Assembly: GCA_933207985.1 (NCBI GenBank)
Contig: OW240912.1
Coordinates: 252,928,470-252,992,469 of the forward strand
From: Pelobates cultripes
Taxonomy: Eukaryota > Chordata > Amphibia > Anura > Pelobatidae
Reading direction: 5' to 3'
Length of the DNA: 64,000 nucleotides
In this document: piece after piece, positions 48,153-61,653 of the stretch
Numbering within the stretch: the stretch's first letter is position 1
Layout: each line of letters starts with the position of its first letter
Position numbers and translations under genes: made by a program
The notes under the pieces: model-generated
What the model saw: only the letters and a program-made list of their open reading frames with translations
What the model was told of the DNA's origin: nothing
Databases searched by the model: none

Positions 48153-49732
48153 AATGTAAAAATAACATATCTATTATAATAATTTAAGGTCACCACAGTA
48201 AGGCCAAAGGGTCCTTGGCACACTCAATGAGTGAATTTCTACTCATCACTAACTTAACATTCGACAATGGCCAGTGTGAGAGTTAACCTTTTTAATTCTG
48301 CCTATAGTATTATATGCTATAATAGCATAAGCATATATATTTACCCTCTAACAGTGATTTCATTTAGCTAGCGATTATCCTTCATTCTTAGATTTAAGAC
48401 TTTCAATCTCTCAATACAAGCATAACAATCAGAAAAAAAACAACAAAAAAAACAACTTGTTAAGAAACTGATCTGCTTTCATTATGCACTTATCAAACGA
48501 CAGCATTGCTGTTCGGCTTACTGTGATTCCTACTTAATAATGCAACACACTTGAAGCCTTTCCTTATTTATGTTTAACCAGAAGAACTACCATTTTTAAA
48601 TTAGTTCATAAATAATTTTAATGTTTCAAGCTATGGTACTGGTGATAAATCTACTAACATCTGTGAAGAATTTTGTTTTAAAACAGCCAAAATGACAATA
48701 TCTCATTTAGATTTTCTGCTACCCTATCATCCTAATTTGTTGATCCTCTGATAATTTACTGTGCCCAGGGTCATAAAAAAGGCAATAGACTCCAGAAGTG
48801 TGTCTTTGTCACTTTAGCCCATAGATACACAACCACCACTCATCACAAATCATTAATTACTAAGCAGGAGAGAACCTGAAGATTTTACTGCCACTTCATA
48901 GTATTGGAAAGCAAACCACTAATGAATCATGTTGTACAGAAATGAATGGCAAAGGAGCGATGGTATCATAAAAATAATTCCCATTTCTCCTGGTTCAATA
49001 ACAGAGACATTGTCATTACTATTTATCTTGCTGGGCCACAAGTGGGCAATAGTAGCTAAATAAATGACAGTGGTAAAGGTAGAATTATATGCTTAAAGAG
49101 TTAACATGTTGTCTACATGCATTGCATGAAAATAAATAGAAATTTGATTATTCCCTGATTTATGAGTTTAAAACAAAGTAAGTTTTCACATATTAAACAA
49201 ATATAGTTATTGTATATATATTTGAATGTAATCCTTGAACAAACCCATCCCAAATGTATCCATCTCACAAATACTAAGATGGTCTTACTCTCTGGGGTAT
49301 GTAAAGGTTCTAGAGTGCAAGTGTGAATTGAGTCAGGAGTACTTAAAAATAGTAACTGAGTTTATTGAACGTACATATTAGTTAATTCAAGAATACTACT
49401 CTTAGACACCTGGGACTTATAAAGGCAAAAACTGTTGCTATTCCAGGACAAAGTGCTAATCCCCATAGAAACCAGTAGCATTTTGCAACCTAAATAGCAC
49501 TTGTATTATCCTGATAAGTCTGCACCTTTAGATGGGGCAGCCTCTACTGGCATGTTGTATACTCTTATTTTCTTTAGTCACACCCATGCAACATAGGGGA
49601 ACTAGTTAATTATCTGACTCAAATTGTTAGAAACCTACATAAAGGATAGATAAATGGAAGGAGGGAGGGATGGACGGACAGATGGATTGACAGCAAACAG
49701 ACTAATGGATGTTTCATCCCAAGAGCTTTACT

Positions 49733-51427
49733 CAGTGGTGTATTGTGTTTTTTTAGTCCTGCCTTAGGCATGACAAAAGTCATGCACCACGCCTTCTAAA
49801 TGTCTCTTCCTGTTAAAAACCATCATGATCATTGCCTGACAGACACATGCCTTCACTGATGCATACACTGACATACACACTATCTGGCAGACATGCATTC
49901 ACTGACAGATACACATATACACTCACTGACAAGACACATACACACTCATTGACAGACGCACACTCACTTAGAGTCAGACACACACACACACTGACACACA
50001 TATACTCACTGACAGACACATACTGACAAAAACACATACACACTCACTGACTGACACATATACACTCAGTGTCAGATGCACACATTCACAAACAGACATA
50101 CACATTGACGGACAGACACACATACACACTCACTGGCAGATACACACTCTCAGTGACAGGCACACATACATACACCGGCAGACACACATACACACACTGG
50201 CAGACATACACATCAACTGACAAACTCACACTCTCACTGACAAACATATACACTCTCACTGACACACAGTCAGTAACAGACACACACACTCTCACTAGCA
50301 GACACACACCAACAATTTTGTTTTTTGTTTTAAAATTTTAATCCACCCATCCTCCATACCTTTGTTGGAGTGCTAGAGTGGATTCTCCATTTCCTTGGAG
50401 TCCAGTGGGGATCCTTTAACTGCCGGACTGACAGGTGGGCAGTCAATTTAGGCAGTGAGGGAGCTCTGATCTCCCTGCTCAGCTCCCTCACATGCCTCTC
50501 ATTGATGCCAGGGCAGGAGTGATGTCATATTCTGGCTCCAGCATTCATTATGAGATGCCAGCCTTGGGGAGGGCGTCTACGGTGGCTGGCCGGCCAGCTC
50601 TTTGGCATCCCAGAGGTAGAGACTGACAAGGCATCTTGCATCATTCAGTAATTTTGCATCATTCTGTAATCTTGACAACCTTTCAGAAATCAATAGGTGG
50701 GGATAATTCCACCAGCGCTGTGGCAATAGAGCAGTATTTTCTGCTCTACTCTTGTGAGTATATTTTATTTATTTTATTGTTCTTACTGAGAGCACTATTT
50801 GCTGTTTCTTATACCTTGTGGAATACAACGGAACCCAAGCCGGACGGACGGACCTACCCTTCCAGTACATCCTTTAGTGGGGATTATACCACTAAGTGCC
50901 TTTCACCCCAGAGCTGGCCCTAGCTCCATCAAATGTGAATGTACAATCCTCCTTTTTACTTATTTTTACCCTTGGAGCTACAATATTTCACCATTGGCAG
51001 TTTTTTGTGTTTTCTTTTATGTTCACATATACGGATTATCTACAACCCGGATGGATCAACTCCTGAGGATTGTACACATACCCTATCCATATATTAGTGA
51101 GACTTTTTTTATTGATTTTATTCAACATTTTCTTATCATTTGATCTTTACTGAACATCTGGATGGACTCTGTTTCATTCCTTATTTTTATATAATTGCAA
51201 TAGAGAGTATTATACCCAGGTTTTATCATTTGCAGATTATACACTTCAACCAATTGGTCTCTATTTTTATGGTACTGTTCTCTGTACAATAGCGCAGCCC
51301 TTAACTCCTCTTTTTTCTTCCTGACAAGGCATCTGCCCAGGCATTTGAGGGGCAGCTTTTTTTGCCCCACCCCGAAAATGCCGCCCAAGGCAAATGCTTT
51401 GTCTGCTCCGCGCTAAATACAGCGCTG
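49733..51427. mobile_element. non-autonomous hAT-like transposon carrying a CA minisatellite
   Basis: The left end is CAGTGGTGTATTGTG; the complement of the right end is CAGCGCTGTATTTAG. Flanking 8-mers are GCTTTACT (49725-49732) and GCTGTACT (51428-51435), a target duplication with one mismatch. The interior has a CA minisatellite (49838-50310) and sequence without a transposase. The frames at 50636-51143 and 51122-51388 show no known domain. Confidence 0.8.
49838..50310. repeat. CA minisatellite with CTCACTGACAGAC spacer
   Basis: Units of about 25-35 bp combine ACACATACAC with CTCACTGACAGAC. Frames on both strands (HTYTLTDR-like on plus, CVCVS-like on minus) are repeat artefacts. Confidence 0.93.
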
Positions 51428-54400
51428 GCTGTACTGTAGAACTTTCAAAGGTAAATGATGATGGGTATCTGCTGCAGTCTCAAGATGATTAAAATCATCC
51501 ATCTCTACTGTCTAAAAATGTAGGAAATTACTAACCTTTTAAACAATTCTTTCAATGAATTATTGTTTGCACTGTCTGTTTTCTTACTAGCTTTAATTAA
51601 AGATTACAGATTTTTTTTAATGCATTCCTCTTCTTCCACAATGTTAACACTTGTCTAACAATGTTCTTTTTAATAAGGTGTCATGGCTTCTGATATCATA
51701 GTAATATAATTGGTACAAACCCTCTATTTTAAGGCGTTGTGCTAACTTAAAATACATACTTTGCCACCACATTGAATAAACTTTCCTCTAGAAGATTATC
51801 CATCTTACGGTATAACAGTGATTTTATTTTCTGCACCTATGCATTTATATTTTAATAACTGCATTTTATTAGGTTAGTAAAGCATATATCTTTTGTACCT
51901 TACAATTTATTCCTCGAAGAGTAATCGTTTAAATGTGAAAGAAGCAAGGTATTCAATCCATTGTAAAAAGGAAAAAAAATGAGTGTACCTTTTTTCCAAC
52001 ATGTCCTCACTTCCCATCATATTTTTAGCAAAAGTATTGAAATGATTAACCTTGTGTCATGCTATTCATTTAATCTTTAACAAGTGTGCCGCAGATGTCT
52101 TTCAATTTGAGTTAGTAAAACTGGGTTGAAATTGACAAGATTCTAAATCCTAGTTTTATAGTTATAATACAGAGCGAGTTAGGATAAAAAGGTATCTGTG
52201 TGCTTTGGCACCTTCAGTATAAAATATTTAAAAACACTCAGTACAAAAGATATGGAATAAAAGGTGAAAAAACGGCACATTATAAAAAAGTATCTATTTC
52301 TTTTCAATAATAACGTATAATGCTTTAACTGTCAACAATAAATAACCAATTATGTATTTTATAGACATTAGTTATTTCTACCACATTTAAAGGAACCTCC
52401 ATTATCATTTGTATAAGTTCTTTACACAAAAGAGCATGAATGGAAGATTATATTGTAAGAAAGGTAATTATTACCTTACAACTTTTATTAAGTGTTATAT
52501 ATTTCTCAGTAGGAAAGTACAATTTTTACTTATATATTTTTTTATTAATTACCGTTTCTATAATTGCACTTGTTATACTAAATTGCCATGCTTGTAATTA
52601 CAATGAATCAGAAATATAAAATTACAAGCAACGTCTAACAAATATATGTGTTATACATATCTTTCTCTTTATTTGTCTACCCAGAATTATTCTATTCTCC
52701 AGTGGCACATTTCAGTGTCTGCATGTTAGATGATTGGATATTCTTTATAGAGTTTGTCCACCTCTCCAAAATCAGGATGTAAAATCCAATAAAATTGTAT
52801 TGAAATCACATAGTAACAATACAGAGCAAGTAATTTACTTTAAAATTAATTTAATGACGTAGCTTGTATTAACACAGAATAACAGAAATAAATATTGATC
52901 AGCAACAGCAGCAGTAATCACAACTGATACAACCATTGTCGCCAGCCACTGTAACTGAATCCTACACCTACGAGGATTCTCAAACTTGATGTCCCCTTTA
53001 TACTGTGAAACAAAAAAATCCATTGGAAATAATGGTGTATTGTAAGCCTTAGAGGGAAATAGCAATGCCCTGTCTTTTGTGTGGTGTTATTGTGCTACTT
53101 GTTGTTTCTAGAGACTAGAAGAGATTCAAAAACTCTGGAATAAAATATCCCTCATATGTTATTTTTCAGTCTTCTCAGAGTATAATACTTACAGCACAGC
53201 ATGCATGACAAAGCTCAGTTTTCACTCCTTGTAGTAAATAAGTTAAATTGAAAAAAAAAAAAAACATTGGTTTTGCTCCTTCCTATTCCCTACAATATCT
53301 TTCTGAATATGTCCAGGATCATATAAATTGTCTCCATTGTAGGTACTGTGATTTTAGAGCAATTATACTTTTATTTAAAGTGATTAAAATCAAGATCTTT
53401 TATTGTTTCAAATAAAGTGATATCTTAAAGGGTGATTATTGCTAAATTGTTGAAACAGAGACTACAGTTTTAACCCAGCTACTTAGAGATGTCAATCTGT
53501 CCAAATTGTGCAAGCCAGACTCATGTCACATGTTTAGATTGAGCGTTTTCTTCTCCCTTGAGAGAGAGCCAAGGTATCGACTGCAAATGCTGATCACAAC
53601 ACACAGCTCAGTTCACTAAACAGCACAGCATTATGGCTGCTATTAGATAATAGAACAGTCCCACTCTTTTGGGGTATGAACTATTCATTCCATAAATATC
53701 TGCTGGACAGTGGTTACTTAAAAGTATCAAGATCAAAATTAAACAACCCCTTGGTGTATATGCAGGATATGTCTTTTGCCCGTGCAGTGGCTATATGGCA
53801 CAGATATGTGGGATGTTTTTATTAGTATTCATGGTACACTAATAAGTGTAGTGGTTATGGTGCATATGCTGCTCCTTTAATTTATCTTAAAGTTCAGAAT
53901 AGAGCAGTCCCATGATTTATATATAGGATATCCGTATGCGTGCCCAACAAATATATAACATAAAAGTATGTAGTGTTTGTAAGAGTACAAGGTGTTTTCA
54001 TTATTATTTGGTACACTCATAAAGAGTGTAGCATGTATATTACTGATCATCATTGCTCTCTAATTTGAAACTGAAAACAAATAAAGATTTTTACTATTGC
54101 TGTTAGAAGAAACAATTTGCTTTATTGTGAATACTTCTTAATTTAAAATAATATTCCCCAGTTTTTATATATTTAGTGTGTGTGCTGAAGAAATGTTGTT
54201 TTTTTTTGCAATAGTATACTATGCAGTCATCTAAACCCAAAAACAAAATATTAAAACAGATAAATGACTAAAAAAAACCTGCACTATATACCATAGACAG
54301 TATTGACATTTACATATGTTTTAATTTAACCTGCACTAAGTGTTGTATAAATCAATATTTCCTAACCTTTACTTGACTGCTTATTGTGCTTGCTCGTTTA

Positions 54401-54798
54401 AATGCCATTTGAAAAAAAACAACAACATAATAAAAGCATATATTTCACTGTAGAGTAAGAGAAAACAGAAATGGATTATGCAGAGTGTTTTTCTACACGT
54501 TTAGAAATGGCAGGATCCTGGGGAAAATTAATTGCTGCAGGTGTACAAAATACAAAATGCAATAAAAGCATTCCCCAAAAATATTTTTACTGAACAAATC
54601 GGTAATGCTGTAATATGGTTTCCTGTCACTGACACAATTTTTATGATAGTAATGTCGAGTAAGCAATTTACACCATAACTTTACTGTTTGTTTGGGGATT
54701 TAGTATTACTTGAAGGTCAATACACTCGTTACATTTAGTAAAATTGCAACTAACCAATTCACACTTGTTTGTTAATTTTATAATTTTCTATAGCCCTG

Positions 54799-55777
54799 TG
54801 TGACGAAAGCCACTTTGCCACTGGGCTTTGGAGAGGACTACTTGCCAGCCTTTTACCCTGTGATTATGGCCCCTTTAATTTATTTTGGCTGAGATACCCT
54901 AATTGTGCCTATTGGGACTTTAAACATTGGTTCTTTGAGCTCCTGAACAGTCGAAGTGGCCGCCATTCGACATTCGAACACGCGGTGGCGGACATCTTGT
55001 TTGCATGGGCTAAAACCGCAAATAGACTTCAGGGGAACCTCGCGGTTCCCGGTCAGTCCTCCAGTGGCACTTAGCTGTGATTCAATGGAACTGTTTTGGG
55101 CATGAAATCCTGTGTTCACCTGGGCAAAACTATGACTTCTATAGAATATCTGAACCCCTGATCTGAACTAGGTGATTTTTGGATATGTTGTTCACCCAGA
55201 TCAGAGCTATCAGGGGATGTGTTTTGTTTTGGGGTACTTATGGGACTTTATAAAAATGTTTTTTTTCTGCCTGTGGATAATTAAGTTAATGCATTAACTA
55301 CCTAATTATATCACAGGCAGAGGGGAGGGATTGTTTACTGTATGTGGGAGTGTCGTACTGTTAATTACTGTTTTCATTGGTTTATGTCCCTTGTGTCCCT
55401 GTCCTCCATCAGGTCCAGTGGGTGTGCCTTTGGCCTGAAAAACTGTATAAAAATCCAACCTGTACCATTAAACTCTCAGACCTTCTTACCCTCAACTCGC
55501 AGCCTCGTCTCATGTTGTAGGGAACTGCTATATCACTACAAGGGATTGCTATGATCATCACACTCCCTTGGACCTGTTCCTGCTACACTCTCTGAAGGCA
55601 GAGAGGTTCACCTACTGGAGCCTGGAGCCTTGTCGTAGGTCCAGGGTGGGTAGGAGATGGCGAGATCCCAACCAAGCTGTTGCAGTTCGTGGGGTATGCA
55701 GTGCTTATGGTGTCTGGTGCGGTGCTGATGGTCCTTGGTAAGCACTAGGAGCATCGATTGACGGAGGGTCCGTCACA
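54799..55777 (+). mobile_element. solo LTR with 5-bp target duplication (family A)
   Basis: The 979-bp segment starts TGTGACGAAAGCCAC and ends GGTCCGTCACA. It is flanked by a perfect CCCTG target duplication (54794-54798 and 55778-55782), as expected of LTR retroelement integration. A TATA-like TATAAAAA lies at 55446-55453 and a hairpin (55267-55320) about 126 bp upstream of it. No second LTR with internal genes follows, so this is a solo LTR left by recombination. The frames at 54880-55119 and 55342-55554 are incidental. Confidence 0.88.
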
Positions 55778-55909
55778 CCCTGATTCAGAAATAATGGCCC
55801 ACAGAGAAGAATTAGCTTCCGGGTTGTTTGCTATGTGCAAAGATGACTTAAAACGTTATTGTTTAGATTGTTGTATATTATTCGGTTGTTGTTTGTTTAT
55901 CCCCTAGTC

Positions 55910-56033
55910 CAGGGGTAGGCAACGTTCAGCACTCCAGATGTTTTGAACTACATATCCCTTGATGCTTTGCTGTAAAAACCTTATGGGAGATGAAGTTTAC
56001 AACACCTTTAGTGCCGAAGGTTGTGTACCCCTG
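55910..56033. mobile_element. 124-bp hAT MITE
   Basis: Starts CAGGGGTAGGCAACGTTCAG and ends TTGTGTACCCCTG. The two halves form an imperfect inverted repeat around CTTTGCTGTAAAAACC. Flanking 8-mers CCCTAGTC (55902-55909) and TCCTAGTC (56034-56041) differ at one base. This end and length fit a widespread hAT-type MITE of vertebrates. Confidence 0.85.
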
Positions 56034-56763
56034 TCCTAGTCTATGCAATTTGATTCTGACCGGCATGTCATTATCACATTACATTTGGATTGACTCTGCT
56101 GCTTCAAAACATTGCCTTTTTGTCTCCAATAAAACCAGTGTGCCCAGACCTCTTTTTACATTTATTAAAAATGTGCTGCTTTTAGCTGATTAGCTTATTT
56201 TGCTACACATTTACCCTACTAGAATAGTCTTCCATAATAGGAATGCATTACATTCTGGTTTAAACTGAAGAAACTGTTAAAAAGACTTAAACACTAAGGA
56301 TTCACCTGCTGTCGTGTGAATCCTGGAAACGTACTTTTACACTACATTAGAGCACATTAGATCTGACCCAGCGAAACTCTGCTTTCTGGTTGAAAAGAAA
56401 CACACTGCAGCTTAGACAAGAAAAGAAAATGAAAGAAATTTAAAAAAAGGGTTTAGGCTAAAGTACATGCATTCATTTATTTTAAAGTGCAGTCATTATA
56501 AAAGTAATTGATAGGCAACAAATAAGCAGTTAACATAGGGAAAAGTGGAATGTTCCTGGCAGGTGCTCAACTGTTTTGTCTTTGCCCATATTTTCTACAT
56601 TGATCACCACAACATGTCAGCACTCAATTTATTATGCAGGTGAGAATGTCCATAGGAGCTTACGCTTCATTTATAGGCACTTACACTTTGATACTCCTAG
56701 CATCCAACATAAAAAGAAGAAAAAAAAAACAAAAAAAAAACTTTGATATCTTTTGATATAAAC

Positions 56764-56770
<7 letters not shown>

Positions 56771-56813
<43 letters not shown>
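56771..56813. repeat. (TA)n microsatellite
   Basis: About 21 TA units followed by a run of T. Confidence 0.95.
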
Positions 56814-56821
<8 letters not shown>

Positions 56822-57916
56822 TATTATTTGTTTTACAAATGAAGGGACGTGTGTGTTTGCTAGGAAACTATTATCTGTGCAAGGAAACTGTTATCTTACA
56901 TTTAAGATATCTGTAGTTTAATAGGCAATGTTCCATTGACAAACTGTGTGTTCTATTTCGATATTCTCAAAGCTATTTTGTATACATTAGCTACCCAGTA
57001 TTACTGTCATCAAATGGTAATACAGCGTACCAACAGATAAGTAACTTTCTGCTCTCATTTTTGGCTCTCTTTCTCTCCCTATCAGTGCAATTATAAAGGT
57101 TAGCAGTACTCTGGGAAGCTATTTCACAAAGCTTTGCAAGTTCAAAATGACTTGCAGGCTGTGCATTTTTGATTTTGGTGTAAATCCTTATTGCTATGGG
57201 GCATATTTCATAAAAGTGTTTCCATTTTACATGCTGTGGTGTTGATTCAAGTCACCCAATACATATAAAATATTTATTTATTAAGCTTTAAACTAAGCTA
57301 CAGAGACAAAACTGGGCTCCTACATTAGCAACTCAAAGTTACAGTGTATCCTACAAGAATAATGAATTCCAACATCAGGATAATTAAAACTGGAAGCCTT
57401 GAAAATAAATGCCTCGGGCACCCTCCAGAACATTTTCATTAGTCATGATAATGTAACATAGAATGTTTATCTTATTTCTGTTGTGTTTCAGTCTGAAACC
57501 ATTAGACGTCTTTGAATTTCCAGTAATGTTTTCAGCCTAAATTTTTATTTAAAGTGCATAACGAGCTCATGGGGTTATTTTATGAATTTATTTTCTCTAA
57601 GCAAACATAGATTTTCAGGTTTATTAAAAGTGTCCAATTCTATATACCTTTACAGTATTTCTGTCACTTTCTTTGACACTTTAAAACGTGTTCGTTTGTA
57701 GCAACAAACTTATTAAGGTTAGAATATGTGCTTGCTTGTAGCATGAATGTTTTGTAATGCAGCAATCAGCTAGTGGGAACGTGAAACCTTGCTGTTAAAA
57801 ATCAATAAAACCACAGGGTATTAAATAAATAAATGGTGGATTTCTACGGGATTCATGTACCTGAATATGTCTGAGCAAGATAACACAGATAGAGCCCTCT
57901 GCTGGCATCATATCCT

Positions 57917-57918
<2 letters not shown>

Positions 57919-57982
<64 letters not shown>
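57919..57982. repeat. (AT)n microsatellite
   Basis: About 32 uninterrupted AT units. Confidence 0.95.
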
Positions 57983-57984
<2 letters not shown>

Positions 57985-58387
57985 TACTCTCTTGTAAGTC
58001 AATTGTAAACAATTAATACAGTGATAATATAGTATATACTTCAAGTATGGTGATAAATATTTTTACACTTTTATGACCTGAAATTAAACACTTCCTGTAA
58101 AGAGAGCCCTATTTAGGCTTTATTTATTGCAAGTTCTGTTTAATTAAGATTTTCTTATCCCCTGCTATGTTAATTATTATTAAAGTTCAATTTAGAGATT
58201 GAGACAACTATTTAAGGTAAATTAAATCTGTTTGAAAGTGAAACCAGTTTATTTTTTTTTCATGCAGGCTCTGTCAATCATAGCCAGGGGTGGCGTGGCT
58301 AGGGCTGCATAAACAGAAACAAAGTGATTTAACTCTTAAATGACAGTGAATTGAGCAGTGAAATAGCAGGGGTATGATCTATACTCT

Positions 58388-59120
58388 TGTGGTGAAAGTA
58401 ACCTCGCCACTGGTTTTTGGAGGGGCCTGTTTGCCAGCCTCCTGCACTGCGACTATGGCCCTGGGATGTATTGCCCTTCTAGGAACTGATGTGGGCATAC
58501 TTGATTTTATTATGCTGCTGCTGGCCCTTTAAGAACCATCTGGAGACATACTCTGGAGTTACTGGGTGGCCACCATTTCATGTATCAGAGGCACATGGTG
58601 AGAACAATGGATGAAGCACATGGTGAGAACAATGGATGGCGGCCATTTTAACTCACAGACACTGTTTGGATTTTTCTGCACGGTGCCATCTCGCCGGTAT
58701 TTGGTGCACAGACATCGTGCAGTAGTTTTAAACTATAGAACAGGGGACACATTTAACAGTAATTATTTTTCATATAGCCTGTATATGTTCTGCGGAATCT
58801 GCATTAAACTGTATCTTCCAAACTACTGAACGGATCTGGGTGAATTTTGGATATTTATTATTATTGCATGTTGCATGTTTTGGGGTCCCTGTGATATGTT
58901 TTATAATACTGTATTTCTCTGCCTGTGATAATTATATTAACCATTGTGTTCCGTAATCATATCACAGGCAGAGGGGAGGATTTTGTGTGGGAGTGTCTGT
59001 GTGTATTGTACGGATTGATTGGTTGTATTTCAAAACCCTGTGGGCAGTACTATGTTTGTGGATTGTGAATAAAAGAGGCTGTATGTGCCAGTAGTCAGTT
59101 ATACTTCACCCTCAATTTGG
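58388..59120 (+). mobile_element. truncated LTR (family A)
   Basis: Starts TGTGGTGAAAGTAACC and shares GCCAGCCTCCTGCACTGCG, GACTATGGCCC and the hairpin block (58919-58971) with the LTRs at 37674 and 54799. A TATA-like ATAAAAGA lies at 59069-59076. Similarity to the minus-strand copy stops after ACCCTCAA at about 59115, so the U5 end is missing or replaced. It contains the doubled phrase GCACATGGTGAGAACAATGG at about 58590-58636. Confidence 0.75.
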
Positions 59121-59615
59121 AGTGCTCATTTTATTTAGTACACTTGTTTTCTCACACACTAATAAATTGAGGGGATCATTGGAAGAATGCTCTTCTACAT
59201 GTATGAACCCCCAATCATGAGGAGATGAACTATGGGACTATACATGTCCATTTTCAATGATTTAAACAGTAAGAGAATTTAATTTTTTGTATGACTGAAA
59301 TATACTATATCCATCCTGCACACATTTCTTTGTGTACCATGCTGTGACAGAGTTTTAGCAAAGAACATTTGGTATGAACTGTGCATGGACACACACTTCA
59401 CATATTATTATAGTTTTTGTGAGTACTAGAATGATGCGCCCAGGTTGTTTGAATTCAACAGGGTTTTTGAAAAATTTAATTCTGCACATAATTAATGTAC
59501 TAGAACATATTAAATGATGCCTTGTAAAACCAGATGTTTGTAATAAGACTGCTAATACCTGTTTGCCTACCAATCCCATATTCTACCTCAAGTAAAATGC
59601 AGACAAAAACTTTAA

Positions 59616-60223
59616 AGGGACAGTATAGTCACCAGAACAACTACAGCTTATTGTATTTGTTCTGGTGAGTAGAATCATTCCCTCCAGGCTTTTTGCTGTA
59701 AACACTGTACTTTCAGAGAAAATGCAGTGTTTACATTACAGCCTAGTGCTAACTCCACAGGCCACTCCTCAGATGGCTGCTAAAGCTGCATCCTTGGACA
59801 GTGCTGCAGAGTGAGCAACACTGCCATTCAATGTCTCCACCCTCTGCATGCAGACACTGAACGTTCCTCATAGAAATGCATTGATTGATTCAATTCATCT
59901 CTATGAGGAGATGCTAATTGGCCAGGGCTCTGTTTGACTTGTACTGGCTCTACTCCTGATCTGCCTCCTTGACAGTCTCAACCAATTCTATGGGGAAGCA
60001 TTGTGATTGGCTGAGACCACCACTTCTGATGATGTCAGCAGATAGAGGCAGTTCAAAGGCAGACACAAGCAAAGCCAGGAGCAGCAGACTTGAATACAAG
60101 TAAGATTGTACTGTATTTAGGAAGGCAAGGGAGGGCCAGGGGGCTAGATTTAACTCTATAGGGTGGATTTAACACTATAGGGTCAGGAATGTATGTTTTT
60201 GTTCCTGACCCTATATTGCTTCT
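59616..60223. mobile_element. TTAA-flanked non-autonomous element (608 bp)
   Basis: TTAA at 59612-59615 and 60224-60227 flanks inverted ends (AGGGACAGTATAGTCACC; complement of right AGAAGCAATATAGGGTCAGG). It shows several stem-loops, for example CACCAGAACAA with TTGTTCTGGTG near the left end, CTCATAG with CTATGAG in the middle, and GGTCAGGAA with TTCCTGACC near the right end. It is closely related to 39078-39910. No coding frame. Confidence 0.8.
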
Positions 60224-61290
60224 TTAAAAGTTCACATGTACATGTAACCACCTAGTATTTTAATGATAATAAAATTTGTACAATTGTTTTATACATTTCT
60301 GGCCACTAAATACTGCACATGCACCATGCATACCCTGTCTCAGAAATAAAGTGTTTACTGCAATTTTTCCTCTGCACTATGGTAAAATTAACTCAGATAA
60401 ATATTTTTGCAGATATGGAAAGTAAAGTTTTTTCAGAAATTCATGAATTCTGTAACTTGCAAAATGCATATATAGATATATCTGAATAACTCCTACAAGG
60501 CTCATCAAGGCAACACATTTAGAATAGCTATATATCACTGATTAGTGACACATTTTAGAGGCTTGAAGAATTTATAATTTTCATTGTTTATCATTCAGGA
60601 TAGAAGTTTCATCATTATGCATAATCTGTACTATCTGATGCAGTGCTTTGTTTATGTAAAGCAAAGGACATAAAATGTCAAAAATTATGTGATGTGCATC
60701 AGTAAATACAAATTCAAAATTACAGATAATAGTATCATTAAATGAGACCAGGAAATAATAAATAAACTTCTTAAATTATAAATGAGATTGTAAGGTAAAG
60801 CTAAAAATGGATGCAGTATACATGTTTTACAGACACATGACACTTTCTGACTGTGATTCTGTTGCAGTGGTTGGCAAAGCAGTAGCAGGTGATAAGAAAA
60901 TTTTATATTTTGAAGTGTAATTTGCATGGGATCCTTGTCCATATTAGCATGTCACCGCAGGTAAACTTATTTTGTAATTCTGATCCAATGGTTCTCCATT
61001 CAGTTTTAAGACTTACTAAATGAGATAAAATGAGAAGTACCTAAAACTAAATCTACGTGCAATTTCATGATAACTTTAGCTCTTTGTTGTCTGTCCTTTT
61101 TTCAACATCTCCACAACAAGATACAAACACTTTAGGTGCAGGTTTTCAAATTAGTTATTTTATCTAAAAATATGTAATTTGAAATTGATTTCTTTAATAG
61201 CAACATGCCGATTCAGGATTTAAAATGGGACTTAAAAATACTTGTTCATTGGTCAGTGCTGGGCTTAGTCAGCTGCCCAACACTGATCAC

Positions 61291-61650
61291 TAGTGATGTA
61301 CCGAACGGTTCGCCGGCGAACGGTTCCTGGCGAACATAGCATGTTCGCGTTCGCCACGGCGTGCGAACATATGCGCGGTTCGACCCGCCCCCTATTCGTC
61401 ATCATTGAGTAAACTTTGACCCTGTACCTCACAGTCAGCAGACACATTCCAGCCAATTAGCAGCACAGCCTCCCTAGCAGACCCTCCCACCTACTGGACA
61501 GCATCCATTTTAGATTCATTCTCAAGCTGCATGCTTAGTAAGAGGAGGGAAAGTGTAGCTGCTGTTCATAAGATAGGGAAAAGCATAGCTAGGTTAGGGA
61601 TAAGGGTATGCTTTTTTTGGATTTTTTTTTTCTATCTAATGTAAATGCAC
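61291..61650 (+). mobile_element. TAGTGATGT-type element, left end leading into satellite
   Basis: Starts TAGTGATGTACCGAACGG with repeated CGAACGGTTC and GGCGAAC blocks, then TCATCATTGAGTAAACTTTG and GCAGACACATTCCAGCC, in the same order as 5344-5519. It extends further than that copy through GTAAGAGGAGGGAAAG to a T-rich stretch before the satellite at 61654. It is hAT-like by terminus form. The right end must lie beyond the window or is absent. Confidence 0.65.
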
Positions 61651-61653
61651 TTA

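Noticed and set aside
49838..50310. CRISPR-like regular spacing
   Set aside because: Short CA tracts with repeated, not unique, spacers; a minisatellite.
54799..59120. The LTRs at 54799 and 58388 as the two ends of one element
   Set aside because: The first has its own exact 5-bp duplication, the second is truncated and diverged, and no gag or pol sequence lies between them.
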